Part shown: in pieces, positions 16,931 to 24,646 of the stretch
Layout: every line of letters begins with the position of its first letter
Position numbering within the stretch: the stretch's first letter is position 1
Origin: Candidatus Giovannonibacteria bacterium RIFCSPHIGHO2_02_43_16
GTDB taxonomy: Bacteria > Patescibacteriota > Minisyncoccia > JACPKW01 > UBA11713
Direction: 5' to 3'
Assembly (NCBI GenBank): GCA_001778545.1
Contig: MFHJ01000029.1
Span: forward strand, 1-32,291
Length of the DNA: 32,291 nt
The notes under the pieces: generated by a model
The model's input: the letters and a program-made list of their open reading frames with translations, nothing else
Told to the model about the DNA's origin: nothing
Databases searched by the model: none
Program-made: the position numbers and the translations under genes

Positions 16931-17481
16931 TTTTGTTCCGCTTCTTTTGTTTTTCTGTTTAATAATCCTTCGACCTCTTTTTTAAATTCATCATACCCCG
17001 CCAAGTTCTCGATTTTATCAATCCCCATGAATTTCAGGAAATCAAAACTTGGGGAATAAAGCCAGGATCTCGAGTCGTTTGGATCCGTTTTTCGCTCGAT
17101 CAATCCTCTGATCATTAAATTCCGCACCGTGAAGCTCGAATTGACCCCGCGGATATAATCTATCTTAGAGCGCGACAAAGGTCCTTCGTATACTATTATA
17201 GCGAGCGTTTCCAGAGTTGAGCGCGAAAGATCTTCTCCTAGCTCTTGTTTCATGTACTCCTCCACGGTCTTTGAAAGCTCTGGCGCAGTCACAAGCAGAT
17301 ATTGATTTTTATTTTCTGAAAGTCTAATTCCCGCTCCCGCAAGACTTTGAGCAAGATTTTCGAGAGCTTTTTTTACTTCCTCTTTATCTTTCTTCAAAAG
17401 TTTCGAAAGTCTATCAAGCGAAATCGGTTCTCCGGCTACGAATAAAAGCGCTTCTATTTTATCGCTTAATTCCTTATTCAT
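16927..17481 (-). CDS. scpB: Segregation and condensation protein B
   Basis: Winged-helix kleisin partner (KITE protein) of the SMC-ScpAB condensin. It has 184 residues from ATG 17481, which overlaps scpA by 8 nt; a TTG six codons upstream is less likely because the family starts at 'ELSDKIEALLFVAGEPIS'. The ScpB signature 'ETLAIIVYEGPLSRSKIDYIRGVNS' and 'LIERKTDPND' are visible. Two winged-helix domains fill the length. Adjacent scpA confirms the call; an SMC gene is not in the window. Confidence 0.95.
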   Translation of the reverse strand: MNKELSDKIEALLFVAGEPISLDRLSKLLKKDKEEVKKALENLAQSLAGAGIRLSENKNQYLLVTAPELSKTVEEYMKQELGEDLSRSTLETLAIIVYEGPLSRSKIDYIRGVNSSFTVRNLMIRGLIERKTDPNDSRSWLYSPSFDFLKFMGIDKIENLAGYDEFKKEVEGLLNRKTKEAEQK

Positions 17482-18181
17482 AATTCTTATTCTTCTCAAT
17501 CTCTATATTCCCAAATCGCTCGTCTTGCCGGACAGCTAGCGCCCCTTCCTTAACCAGCTCTAAAACGGCGAGAAAGCCGATTATAATATCGAGCTTGTTT
17601 TTCGCGCCGACGATATCGTGGAAAGTAGCTTTTATCCTTGCGGTAAGCCTGCCGACAAGCTCTATCATTTTCTCCTCGATTGAAATCACCTTCTCCAAAG
17701 TTTTCTCCGGAAGCTCCGTGACTTTCGGAAAACTTTTGACTAGATTTTCCAAAGATTTAAATAAACTATCGGCCGTAACCCCCTTAGGTTCGATAAACCC
17801 GAATTCGTAGCCTTTTAATGCCTCTCTTGAAAACATCGGATGCCGCATCCATCCGTCTTTTATATTTTTTGCGAGTTCGCGAATTCGGGCGAGCAATTTC
17901 AGCCGGTATTCCAAATCTTTAATATCGCGCTCTTCTTCTTCTTCTAATTCAAGACCGGGAAGGAGCGAGCGCGATTTGATAAGCATCAAGGTCGAGGCGA
18001 CAACAAGAAAATTTGAAACCTCGCCTAAAGGAAATTCTGAAAGAGATTTGATATACACAACATACTCATCAGTTATCTTCCCCAAAGAAACCGCAGTTAT
18101 TGAAAGTCTGCGAGCTTCAATCAGGTCCAGAAGAACATCAAGCGGCCCTTCGAATTCCGTGTGTTTGAAAGAGTAGGTCAT
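17474..18181 (-). CDS. scpA: Segregation and condensation protein A (kleisin)
   Basis: The kleisin subunit that bridges the two SMC heads in bacterial condensin. It has 235 residues. The N-terminal SMC-neck-binding helix region 'FEGPLDVLLDLIEARRLSI' and 'FLVVASTLMLIKSRSLLP' are diagnostic. The C-terminal 'IIGFLAVLELVKEGALAVRQDERFGNI' forms the winged helix that contacts the SMC cap. The ATG overlaps the aspS stop (ATGA), and the gene continues into scpB with 8 nt of overlap. Confidence 0.95.
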   Translation of the reverse strand: MTYSFKHTEFEGPLDVLLDLIEARRLSITAVSLGKITDEYVVYIKSLSEFPLGEVSNFLVVASTLMLIKSRSLLPGLELEEEEERDIKDLEYRLKLLARIRELAKNIKDGWMRHPMFSREALKGYEFGFIEPKGVTADSLFKSLENLVKSFPKVTELPEKTLEKVISIEEKMIELVGRLTARIKATFHDIVGAKNKLDIIIGFLAVLELVKEGALAVRQDERFGNIEIEKNKNYE

Positions 18182-19590
18182 TTTTTCTTTTTTATTTCAA
18201 TGCCTAACTCTTTCAGTTGATCCTTCGAAACTTTCGAAGGCGCTCCCATCATAAGGTCTCTGCCGTCTCCGGTTTTCGGAAAAGCAATTACTTCGCGGAT
18301 ATTCGGCTCGCCCATGAGAATCATTACAAAACGATCAATGCCGGGAGCAATTCCCCCATGCGGGGGCACGCCATACCTGAAAGCTTCGAATATATGTCCG
18401 AATTGCGCTTCAATATCTTCGGTTTTATTGCCGAGCGCCTCAAAAACAGCTCTCAAAAGTTCCGGGTCGTGAACGCGGATAGATCCCCCTCCGATTTCGT
18501 ACCCGTTCAAAACAAAATCGTATTGATCCGCGAGCATCTCCCCTGGCTTTTCTTTAAATTCTTGCCGAAATTGTTCAACGTTCTCAACTCGCGGTTTCGT
18601 AAACGGGTGATGGGTCGCGTCCCAGCGTTTCTCGGTCTCTTTCCATTCGAACGCGGGAAAATCCACGACAAAAAGAAAAGCAAGTTCATCTGGATCATTT
18701 TTATCGCGCCTAAGATCCGGCCTGTCCGATTTATATTTTTCCATAACTTCGCGGTACGTCATAGCTGGAATTCTCCCATCGGGATCAAGCGTTAATTTCT
18801 TTTCAGGGTACAGTTTTCGAACTAGAGAGAGGTATAATTCCTCAGTCAGCGCTAGAATTTCTTCGCGACTCGTAAAACTCATCTCCAAATCGAGTTGCGT
18901 GAATTCCGGCTGGCGATCGCCCCTGGTGTCTTCATCCCTGAAACAGCGCGCGATCTGAAAATACTTTTCAAGGCCTGCCACCATTAAAAGCTGTTTATAC
19001 TGCTGCGGCGATTGCGGCAGGGCATAAAAATTGCCGGCGTCTACGCGCGAAGGGACTAAATAATCCCGCGCGCCCTCTGGAGTTGATTTCGATAAAATTG
19101 GAGTTTCAATTTCAATGAATCCGCGCTCAGTTAGAAAATCACGGACAAATTTTACGACTCTGGCGCGCTCGACTAAATTTTTCTTTAACCTCGGCCTTCG
19201 CAAATCCAAATATCTATATCGCATCCTTGACTCTTCGTTTATCTCACGGCCATCTGAAGCAAGATCAAAAGGCGGGGTTTTTGATTCGGCCAGAACTTCA
19301 ATCACAGAAACTTTGACTTCAATTTCGCCCGTCGGCTCGTTCGGGTTTTTCATATTATCCGGCCGGGCTGTAATTCGTCCCGCAACTCGGATAACCCATT
19401 CCGGCCGGAGAGTCTCCGCGATTTTATGCAAATCTTGATCGCTCGGCGTAACCACCAGCTGAACTTTCCCGGAGCGATCCCGCAGGTCAAAAAAAATAAG
19501 CTTGCCGTGGTCGCGCCTGACATCGATCCAGCCGAATAACTCAACTTCCTTATCTAAATATTTCGGTGTCTCTATAAGGTCAATTTTCAT
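18178..19590 (-). CDS. aspS: Aspartyl-tRNA synthetase without the bacterial insertion domain
   Basis: Class IIb synthetase of 470 residues. The N-terminal OB-fold reads the anticodon ('VELFGWIDVRRDHGKLIFFDLRD'). Motif 2 'RCFRDEDTRGDRQPEFTQLD' and motif 3 'GIAPGIDRFVMILMG' are intact. Bacterial AspRS is usually about 580-600 residues because a GAD domain is inserted between motifs 2 and 3; here 'KSDRPDLRR' runs almost directly into 'FLFVVDFPAFEW', so that domain is missing. Whether the enzyme also charges tRNA-Asn cannot be seen. A GGGAGG lies 12 nt before the ATG. The gene starts 1 nt after the CofE-like gene and overlaps scpA. Confidence 0.96.
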   Translation of the reverse strand: MKIDLIETPKYLDKEVELFGWIDVRRDHGKLIFFDLRDRSGKVQLVVTPSDQDLHKIAETLRPEWVIRVAGRITARPDNMKNPNEPTGEIEVKVSVIEVLAESKTPPFDLASDGREINEESRMRYRYLDLRRPRLKKNLVERARVVKFVRDFLTERGFIEIETPILSKSTPEGARDYLVPSRVDAGNFYALPQSPQQYKQLLMVAGLEKYFQIARCFRDEDTRGDRQPEFTQLDLEMSFTSREEILALTEELYLSLVRKLYPEKKLTLDPDGRIPAMTYREVMEKYKSDRPDLRRDKNDPDELAFLFVVDFPAFEWKETEKRWDATHHPFTKPRVENVEQFRQEFKEKPGEMLADQYDFVLNGYEIGGGSIRVHDPELLRAVFEALGNKTEDIEAQFGHIFEAFRYGVPPHGGIAPGIDRFVMILMGEPNIREVIAFPKTGDGRDLMMGAPSKVSKDQLKELGIEIKKKK

Positions 19591-19591
19591 A

Positions 19592-20338
19592 TTATTTTGC
19601 GCCTCCCTTACGCCACTTTACCGCTTTTAACATAGGCGCGTAAAGATCGTCGTTGATACTTATCCTAAGCTCGCGGATCTCGCTCGCCGAAGGGTCGCGC
19701 TTCTGAAATTTCACGAACGGCATATCTTCCATTATAGCTAGGGGCGTCTGCTCCGATCCCTCGCCCATAACCAACACGGCCGAAGCGGCCAACGCGTCCA
19801 TTATATTCGCTTTGGTCATCTTTAATTTACGCCCAAAAACGTCCGACGTGCCTATATAATCCTTCAATGCTGCAAACCCGCTATGCGCGATTGCAACACC
19901 ACTCGTCCCCCAGCGCAAAGGCGTCGTTTTTGAATCCGTGATTATTACGCCAACTTTTTTTAATCTAAATTTTTTCTTAAGATATTTTCTAATTTCGTTC
20001 GCCGTCTTCTGCGGATCTCTCGGCCATAAAACATAATATCCATCCGCGTTGGATTCGTCGATCCCGGCAGACGGCGCCAAGATGCCGTTTTTTATCGCGA
20101 AAATTATTTTATACCTGCTCAACTTTCTCGGCAAAAAAAATTCCGCCTCTCTCTTTATTAATTCATCTTTATCAACCTCGCCGATTTTTATGACCCTCCC
20201 TTCGCATAAAGAAATTATCTTAGACGTCACCGCCAAAACCGAATCCTCCGGCATTCTCCGGACGTATTTGTCCAAAATAAAAAAAATCTCGTGCTCTCGG
20301 GCTCGTATTTTTTCGGTTTTAATAGCTTTGATTTTCAC
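19592..20338 (-). CDS. CofE-like F420-0:L-glutamate ligase family protein
   Basis: The 248-residue protein matches the CofE/FbiB N-terminal fold. It has 'SKIISLCEGRV' near the start, 'ITDSKTTPLRWGTSGVAIAHSGF' in the centre, then 'DVFGRKLKMTKANIMDALAASAVLVMGEGSEQTP', all conserved in enzymes that add glutamate to coenzyme F420-0. No other F420 gene is in the window, and Patescibacteria are not known to make F420, so the real acceptor may differ. The start is a GTG that overlaps the stop of the preceding small gene by 1 nt. Confidence 0.85.
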   Translation of the reverse strand: MKIKAIKTEKIRAREHEIFFILDKYVRRMPEDSVLAVTSKIISLCEGRVIKIGEVDKDELIKREAEFFLPRKLSRYKIIFAIKNGILAPSAGIDESNADGYYVLWPRDPQKTANEIRKYLKKKFRLKKVGVIITDSKTTPLRWGTSGVAIAHSGFAALKDYIGTSDVFGRKLKMTKANIMDALAASAVLVMGEGSEQTPLAIMEDMPFVKFQKRDPSASEIRELRISINDDLYAPMLKAVKWRKGGAK

Positions 20339-20625
20339 TATCCCTGCGCAAGGATATCTACGCCGAGTTTTTCTTTGAGAACTTTCTTAATCTGATCTAC
20401 TTCTGTTTTTAGAATAATGAATTCATCTTTATAATCCGCCATCTGTTTTAGAAATTTATCCAAAGTCGTAGTTAGGCGTCTAATTTCTGACCTCAATTCA
20501 GACATTTCTTTTTCAATTTTCTGAAACTTAAAATCAACGGCTTCAATGACCGCGTCTTGGTAGGCGACGAACTTCTTATTCAAAAGGCTTTCAATCGCGC
20601 CTAAATCCTGCTTTGTCAGTGCCAT
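20338..20625 (-). CDS. Small coiled-coil protein
   Basis: A 95-residue protein when started at ATG 20625 ('MALTKQDLGAIE'). It is almost all predicted helix with heptad spacing ('FQKIEKEMSELRSEIRRL', then 'EVDQIKKVLKEKLGV'). It has no signal, membrane segment or catalytic motif, and the function is unknown. It heads the long operon: a TATAAT ends exactly 6 nt before its ATG, and no ribosome site is seen. An upstream in-frame codon at 20658 would place the start before this box and is less likely. Confidence 0.7.
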   Translation of the reverse strand: MALTKQDLGAIESLLNKKFVAYQDAVIEAVDFKFQKIEKEMSELRSEIRRLTTTLDKFLKQMADYKDEFIILKTEVDQIKKVLKEKLGVDILAQG

Positions 20626-20631
20626 GAAGAA

Positions 20632-20637
20632 ATTATA
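20632..20637 (-). promoter_or_regulatory. Putative leaderless promoter heading the envelope/housekeeping operon
   Basis: The minus strand reads TTTATAAT, with 6 nt between TATAAT and the ATG at 20625. This is the same geometry as at murG, the deacylase and the phosphatase gene. The gap to the upstream histidine kinase stop is about 40 nt, so this is the most likely entry point for the block that runs down to 5590. Confidence 0.5.
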
Positions 20638-20664
20638 AATAACGCCACGCAATTCCACAAGAGG

Positions 20665-22296
20665 TTAAATATGTACGGGCACACGCACCCAAAAAGTGCT
20701 TCCCTTTCCTGGGCCGTCCGAGGTCGCCCAAATCTCACCGCCGTGATCCGTCACTATCCTTTTCGCGAGATAGAGTCCAAGCCCGAGCCCGCTCGTATTA
20801 ACCTTGCTCCCGCTCTCTCCGCGCGAAAATCTTTTAAATATGCCGTCGAGTTCTCCTTTAGACATTCCGACTCCGGTATCCGAGACAGAAAAAAGTACAT
20901 TCCCCTTTTCTTTCTCCTCTTCAATTTTAAGCGTCACCGAGCCCTCTGGAGTATATTTGACCGCGTTATCAACCAAATTCATTATTACCTGCTTGAATTT
21001 GTCCTTATCTAGCATGGCTTTCGCAAGCGGAGTCTCCGGATTTTCGTAACGAAGTTCGAGCTTCTTTTCTTTGACTACCTCCATAAATTCTTCAAAAACG
21101 CTCTGGATTATTCCCTCCATCTGCGTCGGCTCGAATGTATATTTCATCTTCCCCGATTCGATACGCGAGAGATTCAGGAAATCTCCGACCAAATTTATAA
21201 GCGTTTCGTTCGAGATATAAATTTTTCGAAGCGCGTCGCTAAGCGGATCCGCAACCTTCCCAAAACTCCCCTCTTGGATCATAGATATATATCCTTTGAT
21301 AACAGTCAAAGGCGTCCTCAACTGGTGCGACGCCAACGAAACGAATTCCGATTTCATCTGATCCAATTTTTTCAGCTCCGCGTTCGCCACCCTCAAATCC
21401 TCCGCTAATTTCGATATCTCCTCCCTTTGCCTAACTTCGTGCAAAACAGAGCGGATCAGAAGAAAGCTAAACATGATGACTCCAAGAAGAACCAAGCCAT
21501 TAAATATGAATTCTTCGGGAGATGTGGATCCAATAAATCTGATCAATATGATTATGTTTATTAAAGTGATGAATATCTCCGTTGTAACTACCCGCGTGTT
21601 CAGAAGATTATGGCGTGTGATGGCATAAGCAATAGATATTGCCATCGCAACAATACTAACTTGTCCGAACCAATTTAGATAAAAAATTCCAAATATTGGC
21701 AGAAGCATATTTGAAGAAGTTGCTAGTATTGTAGAAAAAAAAGTCCCTAAAAATACAAATTTTATCTGGGCTTTGGTTTGTCCTGAAGATTCAAAATATA
21801 GCTTAATCAATCTCAAATAAGCCAGTGCAAAATATCCCCACATATAGGCCGCATACGCGTATTCGGCGCCTTTATAAAAAATAATTACAGGCTCACCCGA
21901 CCCAGCAGAATTCACTCCAATTATTAATTTATCCCAAAATATCATCCAAGTTATTATAAAAATAGGGATTGGGAGAAAAATTTGGACTATTTTTGAAAAT
22001 TCTTTAGTTTTATCTTCAGGAAAAGCATATGTAAAATATATAAAAATATATGGAACCATTATGGCCGCAAAATATAGCAATTTTACCCAAAGTGTAATCT
22101 CGTCTCCGTAAGAGCTCCTATAAAAAATCATTGCTATCGACCAAAGTATTAAAAAGAACTCCATAATAGCAAAAATACTATTCTGTTTTTTGCCGGAACC
22201 TTTGATTGAAATAACTATACCGAGCGCCGCATGGATAACGGCAACAAAAACTATTATTAAATTTTTAGCGTCGAAAAGAATCGGGAATTCTATCAT
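20665..22296 (-). CDS. Membrane sensor histidine kinase (7TM-type input), no partner nearby
   Basis: The protein has 543 residues. The first 290 or so hold eight or more hydrophobic segments, resembling the 7TM input module found in some kinases. A short coiled coil ('EVRQREEISKLAEDLRVANAELKKLDQMK') leads into HisKA with the phospho-acceptor in 'SHQLRTPL'. The HATPase domain has the N box ('NLVDNAVKYTP'), G1 ('DTGVGM'), F box ('FKRFSRG') and G2 ('GLGLGLYLAKRI'), so all kinase boxes are intact. No response regulator is encoded in the window. The ATG overlaps the stop of the upstream reductase gene (ATGA), so the two are translated together and may share a signal or lipid-related role (inference). 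Confidence 0.93.
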   Translation of the reverse strand: MIEFPILFDAKNLIIVFVAVIHAALGIVISIKGSGKKQNSIFAIMEFFLILWSIAMIFYRSSYGDEITLWVKLLYFAAIMVPYIFIYFTYAFPEDKTKEFSKIVQIFLPIPIFIITWMIFWDKLIIGVNSAGSGEPVIIFYKGAEYAYAAYMWGYFALAYLRLIKLYFESSGQTKAQIKFVFLGTFFSTILATSSNMLLPIFGIFYLNWFGQVSIVAMAISIAYAITRHNLLNTRVVTTEIFITLINIIILIRFIGSTSPEEFIFNGLVLLGVIMFSFLLIRSVLHEVRQREEISKLAEDLRVANAELKKLDQMKSEFVSLASHQLRTPLTVIKGYISMIQEGSFGKVADPLSDALRKIYISNETLINLVGDFLNLSRIESGKMKYTFEPTQMEGIIQSVFEEFMEVVKEKKLELRYENPETPLAKAMLDKDKFKQVIMNLVDNAVKYTPEGSVTLKIEEEKEKGNVLFSVSDTGVGMSKGELDGIFKRFSRGESGSKVNTSGLGLGLYLAKRIVTDHGGEIWATSDGPGKGSTFWVRVPVHI

Positions 22297-23465
22297 ATTT
22301 TTTTAATATACTTGTCGTAAAAATTATTTAAGTCTTGTCCCGTGTAAACTTTATTAAAATTTTGAAATTCTGCCCGTCCGAAACCCAAGGCTTTCCCCAA
22401 TTTTCCAATTTCTTGAATTTCATCAACGCTTGCGTAGTCAAAACTTTTTTCTCTGATCCTATGGTGCGCGGCGAGAACCATAACTTCCGCTAAACACGAA
22501 TATACGTCATTTCTATGTTTAAGATCTAAATCAAAATTTGTATTAATCTCTTTAGCCTCAATAATACCTGCACTAATTACCAATATATCTTCTCTCTCTA
22601 ATACAACTTGAGCATCAACGTCTGAAGGTTGTGCATCATCTAAAATAATCGTTCCCGTGGATAAGTGCTCGCTTCTTATTAGAGCCTCAGGAGCATTTGT
22701 TGCAGTAATAATGAATCTGCATTGTTTTAATTCAGATAGCTGCGAAGTTACCCTGAACGAACCACTGGGATTGATTATTTTGAATTCCTTAATTAGTTCG
22801 TGCACTCTGTTATGCTTTCTGTCCAAATCTATTAATATCCAATTTTTTATTCCTTTCGTGAACAAAAATCTTATGACCGCACTGGCAATCCCCCCGGCTG
22901 CCCCCACAACTCCAACGACGACATTATTATCAAGCTTGAAATGCTTTATCAAGTACGAGATAAGATCGGCAACGTTAAATGACGTGTATCCAACTCCACT
23001 CGTAATTCCTATATCCAACCTTGAAGCGATATCTTCAATATCGCGACCTCGGTAAGTCACCGACGCATTAAGAGCGCCCAACCCAACTACATTAGCCCCC
23101 CTGCAATATGCAAGTTTTATCGCGCGCTTAATCATCTTTACTGCTATTTTTCTTTTGGAAATTACCTGTTCGGCAGTAAGAGGTATGCTTAATATCCAAC
23201 CTCTTATTGGTTTACCATTTTTTACAGATCTCAATCCTTCTACCTCTGATAATATAACGGGCCAAAAATGTAGCAAAAACCATTCCAATAATTTGGGGCT
23301 GATAACTCTAGTGAATAGATATTTGTGATATACATCAGAAATACTTCTTGGATGTACAATGAAAGCAAAAGCTGGTTCTGAACGATCTCTTTGAAAAAGC
23401 CAACTTGGGGAAATTGGCCACAAAAAATCACGAAATGCTTCAATTAGAAGCTTGAATGCCAGCAT
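22293..23465 (-). CDS. Acyl-ACP-reductase-like (COG5322-type) NAD(P)-dependent dehydrogenase
   Basis: The 390-residue protein has a Rossmann fold with 'VVGVVGAAGGIASAVIRFL' at about residues 185-205. Its motif order follows cyanobacterial long-chain acyl-ACP reductase: a 'LTAEQVISKRKIAVKMI' helix, 'VVGLGALNASVT', 'ITSGVGYTSF', the nucleotide loop, 'IILDDAQPSDVDAQVV', 'ISAGIIEA', 'CLAEVMVLAAHH', and a C-terminal 'EIQEIGKLGKALGF'. Those enzymes make fatty aldehydes from acyl-ACP using a catalytic Cys. I did not verify an equivalent Cys here, although 'LAYCRGAN' is one candidate, so it may be a related dehydrogenase. It is encoded directly behind a shared promoter element and overlaps the kinase gene. 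There is no ribosome site. Confidence 0.72.
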   Translation of the reverse strand: MLAFKLLIEAFRDFLWPISPSWLFQRDRSEPAFAFIVHPRSISDVYHKYLFTRVISPKLLEWFLLHFWPVILSEVEGLRSVKNGKPIRGWILSIPLTAEQVISKRKIAVKMIKRAIKLAYCRGANVVGLGALNASVTYRGRDIEDIASRLDIGITSGVGYTSFNVADLISYLIKHFKLDNNVVVGVVGAAGGIASAVIRFLFTKGIKNWILIDLDRKHNRVHELIKEFKIINPSGSFRVTSQLSELKQCRFIITATNAPEALIRSEHLSTGTIILDDAQPSDVDAQVVLEREDILVISAGIIEAKEINTNFDLDLKHRNDVYSCLAEVMVLAAHHRIREKSFDYASVDEIQEIGKLGKALGFGRAEFQNFNKVYTGQDLNNFYDKYIKKI

Positions 23466-23470
23466 CTATA

Positions 23471-23512
23471 CCCAAATTATGCCACAGAAATCGGAGAAAA
23501 ATAAGGGGAAAG
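23471..23512 (-). promoter_or_regulatory. Shared promoter element, copy A (reductase/kinase operon)
   Basis: Read on the minus strand, the element runs from TTTCCCCTTATTTTTCTCCG through TTTCTGTGGCATAATTTGGG. TGGCATAAT is an extended -10 (CATAAT at 23481-23476), and the ATG at 23465 follows 10 nt after it. The mRNA would have only a few leader bases. Near-identical copies sit at 29101, 31526 and 32103. Confidence 0.7.
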
Positions 23513-23531
23513 CTCCTTACGGTACATAGAC

Positions 23532-23560
23532 TTGAAAATTGGGAGATAATTTGCTATACA
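23532..23560 (+). promoter_or_regulatory. Promoter of the trpS operon
   Basis: TTGAAA (23532-23537) and TATACA (23555-23560) are separated by 17 nt, with TG one base before the -10 (an extended box). Initiation would fall near 23567, leaving a leader of about 50 nt before the trpS ATG. It is arranged back to back with promoter copy A. No T-box or leader hairpin is visible in this short leader. Confidence 0.65.
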
Positions 23561-23617
23561 TAATTCAATCTTACCTTGTCAACTGAATATAGATGTAGCC
23601 AAAAATGGGAGGTGTTT

Positions 23618-24622
23618 ATGTCAGAAATAATAAGGGTTCTTTCGGGTATCAGGGCAACTGGGAAGTTGCATTTTGGGAACTTCCTAGGAGCCGTTCAGAA
23701 CTTTGTAAAATACCAGGAAAAAGAAGGAACGATATGTCTCTATTTCATCGCCGACCTTCACACATTAACCACGCTCGACGATCCAGAGGAATTGAGGAAA
23801 AATCTCATTGAAATTGTGAAGGATTACCTAGCCTCCGGACTTGATCCGGAAAGATCGATCATCTACACGCAATCCAGCGTGCCGGAAATACCGGAGCTTT
23901 GTATCTATCTTTCCATGCTCCAACCTCTGGGCGAACTTCAAACCATCCCGACTTTCAAGGAACTCATCAGAAAATTTCCAGAGCGAGTAAGCCTCGGGCT
24001 CATAACTTATCCGGTGCTCATGGCAGCGGATATTCTCGGCCCTAAGTCATTTCTGGTTCCGGTGGGCGAAGACCAGGTGCCAAACGTTGAGTTAGCGAGG
24101 GACATAGCGAAGCGGTTCAATAATCGATATGGCGAAACTTTCCCCGTTCCGAATATGATGCAGGACATGGTGCGCGTACCAGGCCTCGACGGCCAAAAGA
24201 TGGGCAAATCTGAGTCAGACAACGCGATTGATATCAATATGCCCTTGGAGGAAATCCGCGCACGCTATCTCAAAAAAGGCGTCACGGACAAAAATCGGAT
24301 CCGCGCCAGTGATCCTGGCGATCCTTACAACGGTTGCAAATCGGTTTATTCGGTACATGAGCTCGTCAGCGAAGGAGAGATCGAAACGCGCAAAATCGCC
24401 AATGCGTGTCTGGCTGCTGCGATAGGTTGCGCTCAGTGCAAAGACGTTCTCGTAGAAAACATCGGAAAACTCCTTATTCCGTTTCAGGAACGGAGACGAG
24501 AACTTGCCGGGAAAGACGGATACGTTCGAGAAATTCTTCACGAAGGCGGCAAAAAGGCGCGGGCTTTAATATCGGAAACTGTTTCCGAGGTCCGTGAAAA
24601 AATGGGGATAGTCATTTACTGA
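23618..24622 (+). CDS. trpS: Tryptophanyl-tRNA synthetase with a C-terminal four-Cys (Fe-S type) motif
   Basis: Class I synthetase that charges tRNA-Trp. I chose ATG 23618 because GGGAGG lies about 8 nt upstream and the family begins here; an upstream ATG at 23576 would add 14 unrelated residues. From this start it has 334 residues, with the HIGH variant 'HFGN' (18-21), 'GEDQVPNVELARDIA', and KMSKS as 'KMGKS'. C240, C264, C271 and C274 give C-x23-C-x6-C-x2-C, one residue off the C-x22-C-x6-C-x2-C that binds a 4Fe-4S cluster in Thermotoga TrpRS. It leads a two-gene operon on the opposite strand to almost everything else here. It may be a second, specialised copy, but that cannot be decided from this window. 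Confidence 0.95.
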   Translation: MSEIIRVLSGIRATGKLHFGNFLGAVQNFVKYQEKEGTICLYFIADLHTLTTLDDPEELRKNLIEIVKDYLASGLDPERSIIYTQSSVPEIPELCIYLSMLQPLGELQTIPTFKELIRKFPERVSLGLITYPVLMAADILGPKSFLVPVGEDQVPNVELARDIAKRFNNRYGETFPVPNMMQDMVRVPGLDGQKMGKSESDNAIDINMPLEEIRARYLKKGVTDKNRIRASDPGDPYNGCKSVYSVHELVSEGEIETRKIANACLAAAIGCAQCKDVLVENIGKLLIPFQERRRELAGKDGYVREILHEGGKKARALISETVSEVREKMGIVIY

Positions 24623-24646
24623 ACGGCTGTGCCATAGGAGGTTAAA

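Noticed and set aside
17482..17499. TTG start for ScpB at 17499
   Set aside because: The extra residues are basic and not family-like, while ATG 17481 overlaps the scpA stop in the usual coupled way.
23576..23617. 14-residue extension of TrpRS from ATG 23576
   Set aside because: TrpRS proteins start a few residues before 'VLSGIRATG', and GGGAGG precedes ATG 23618.
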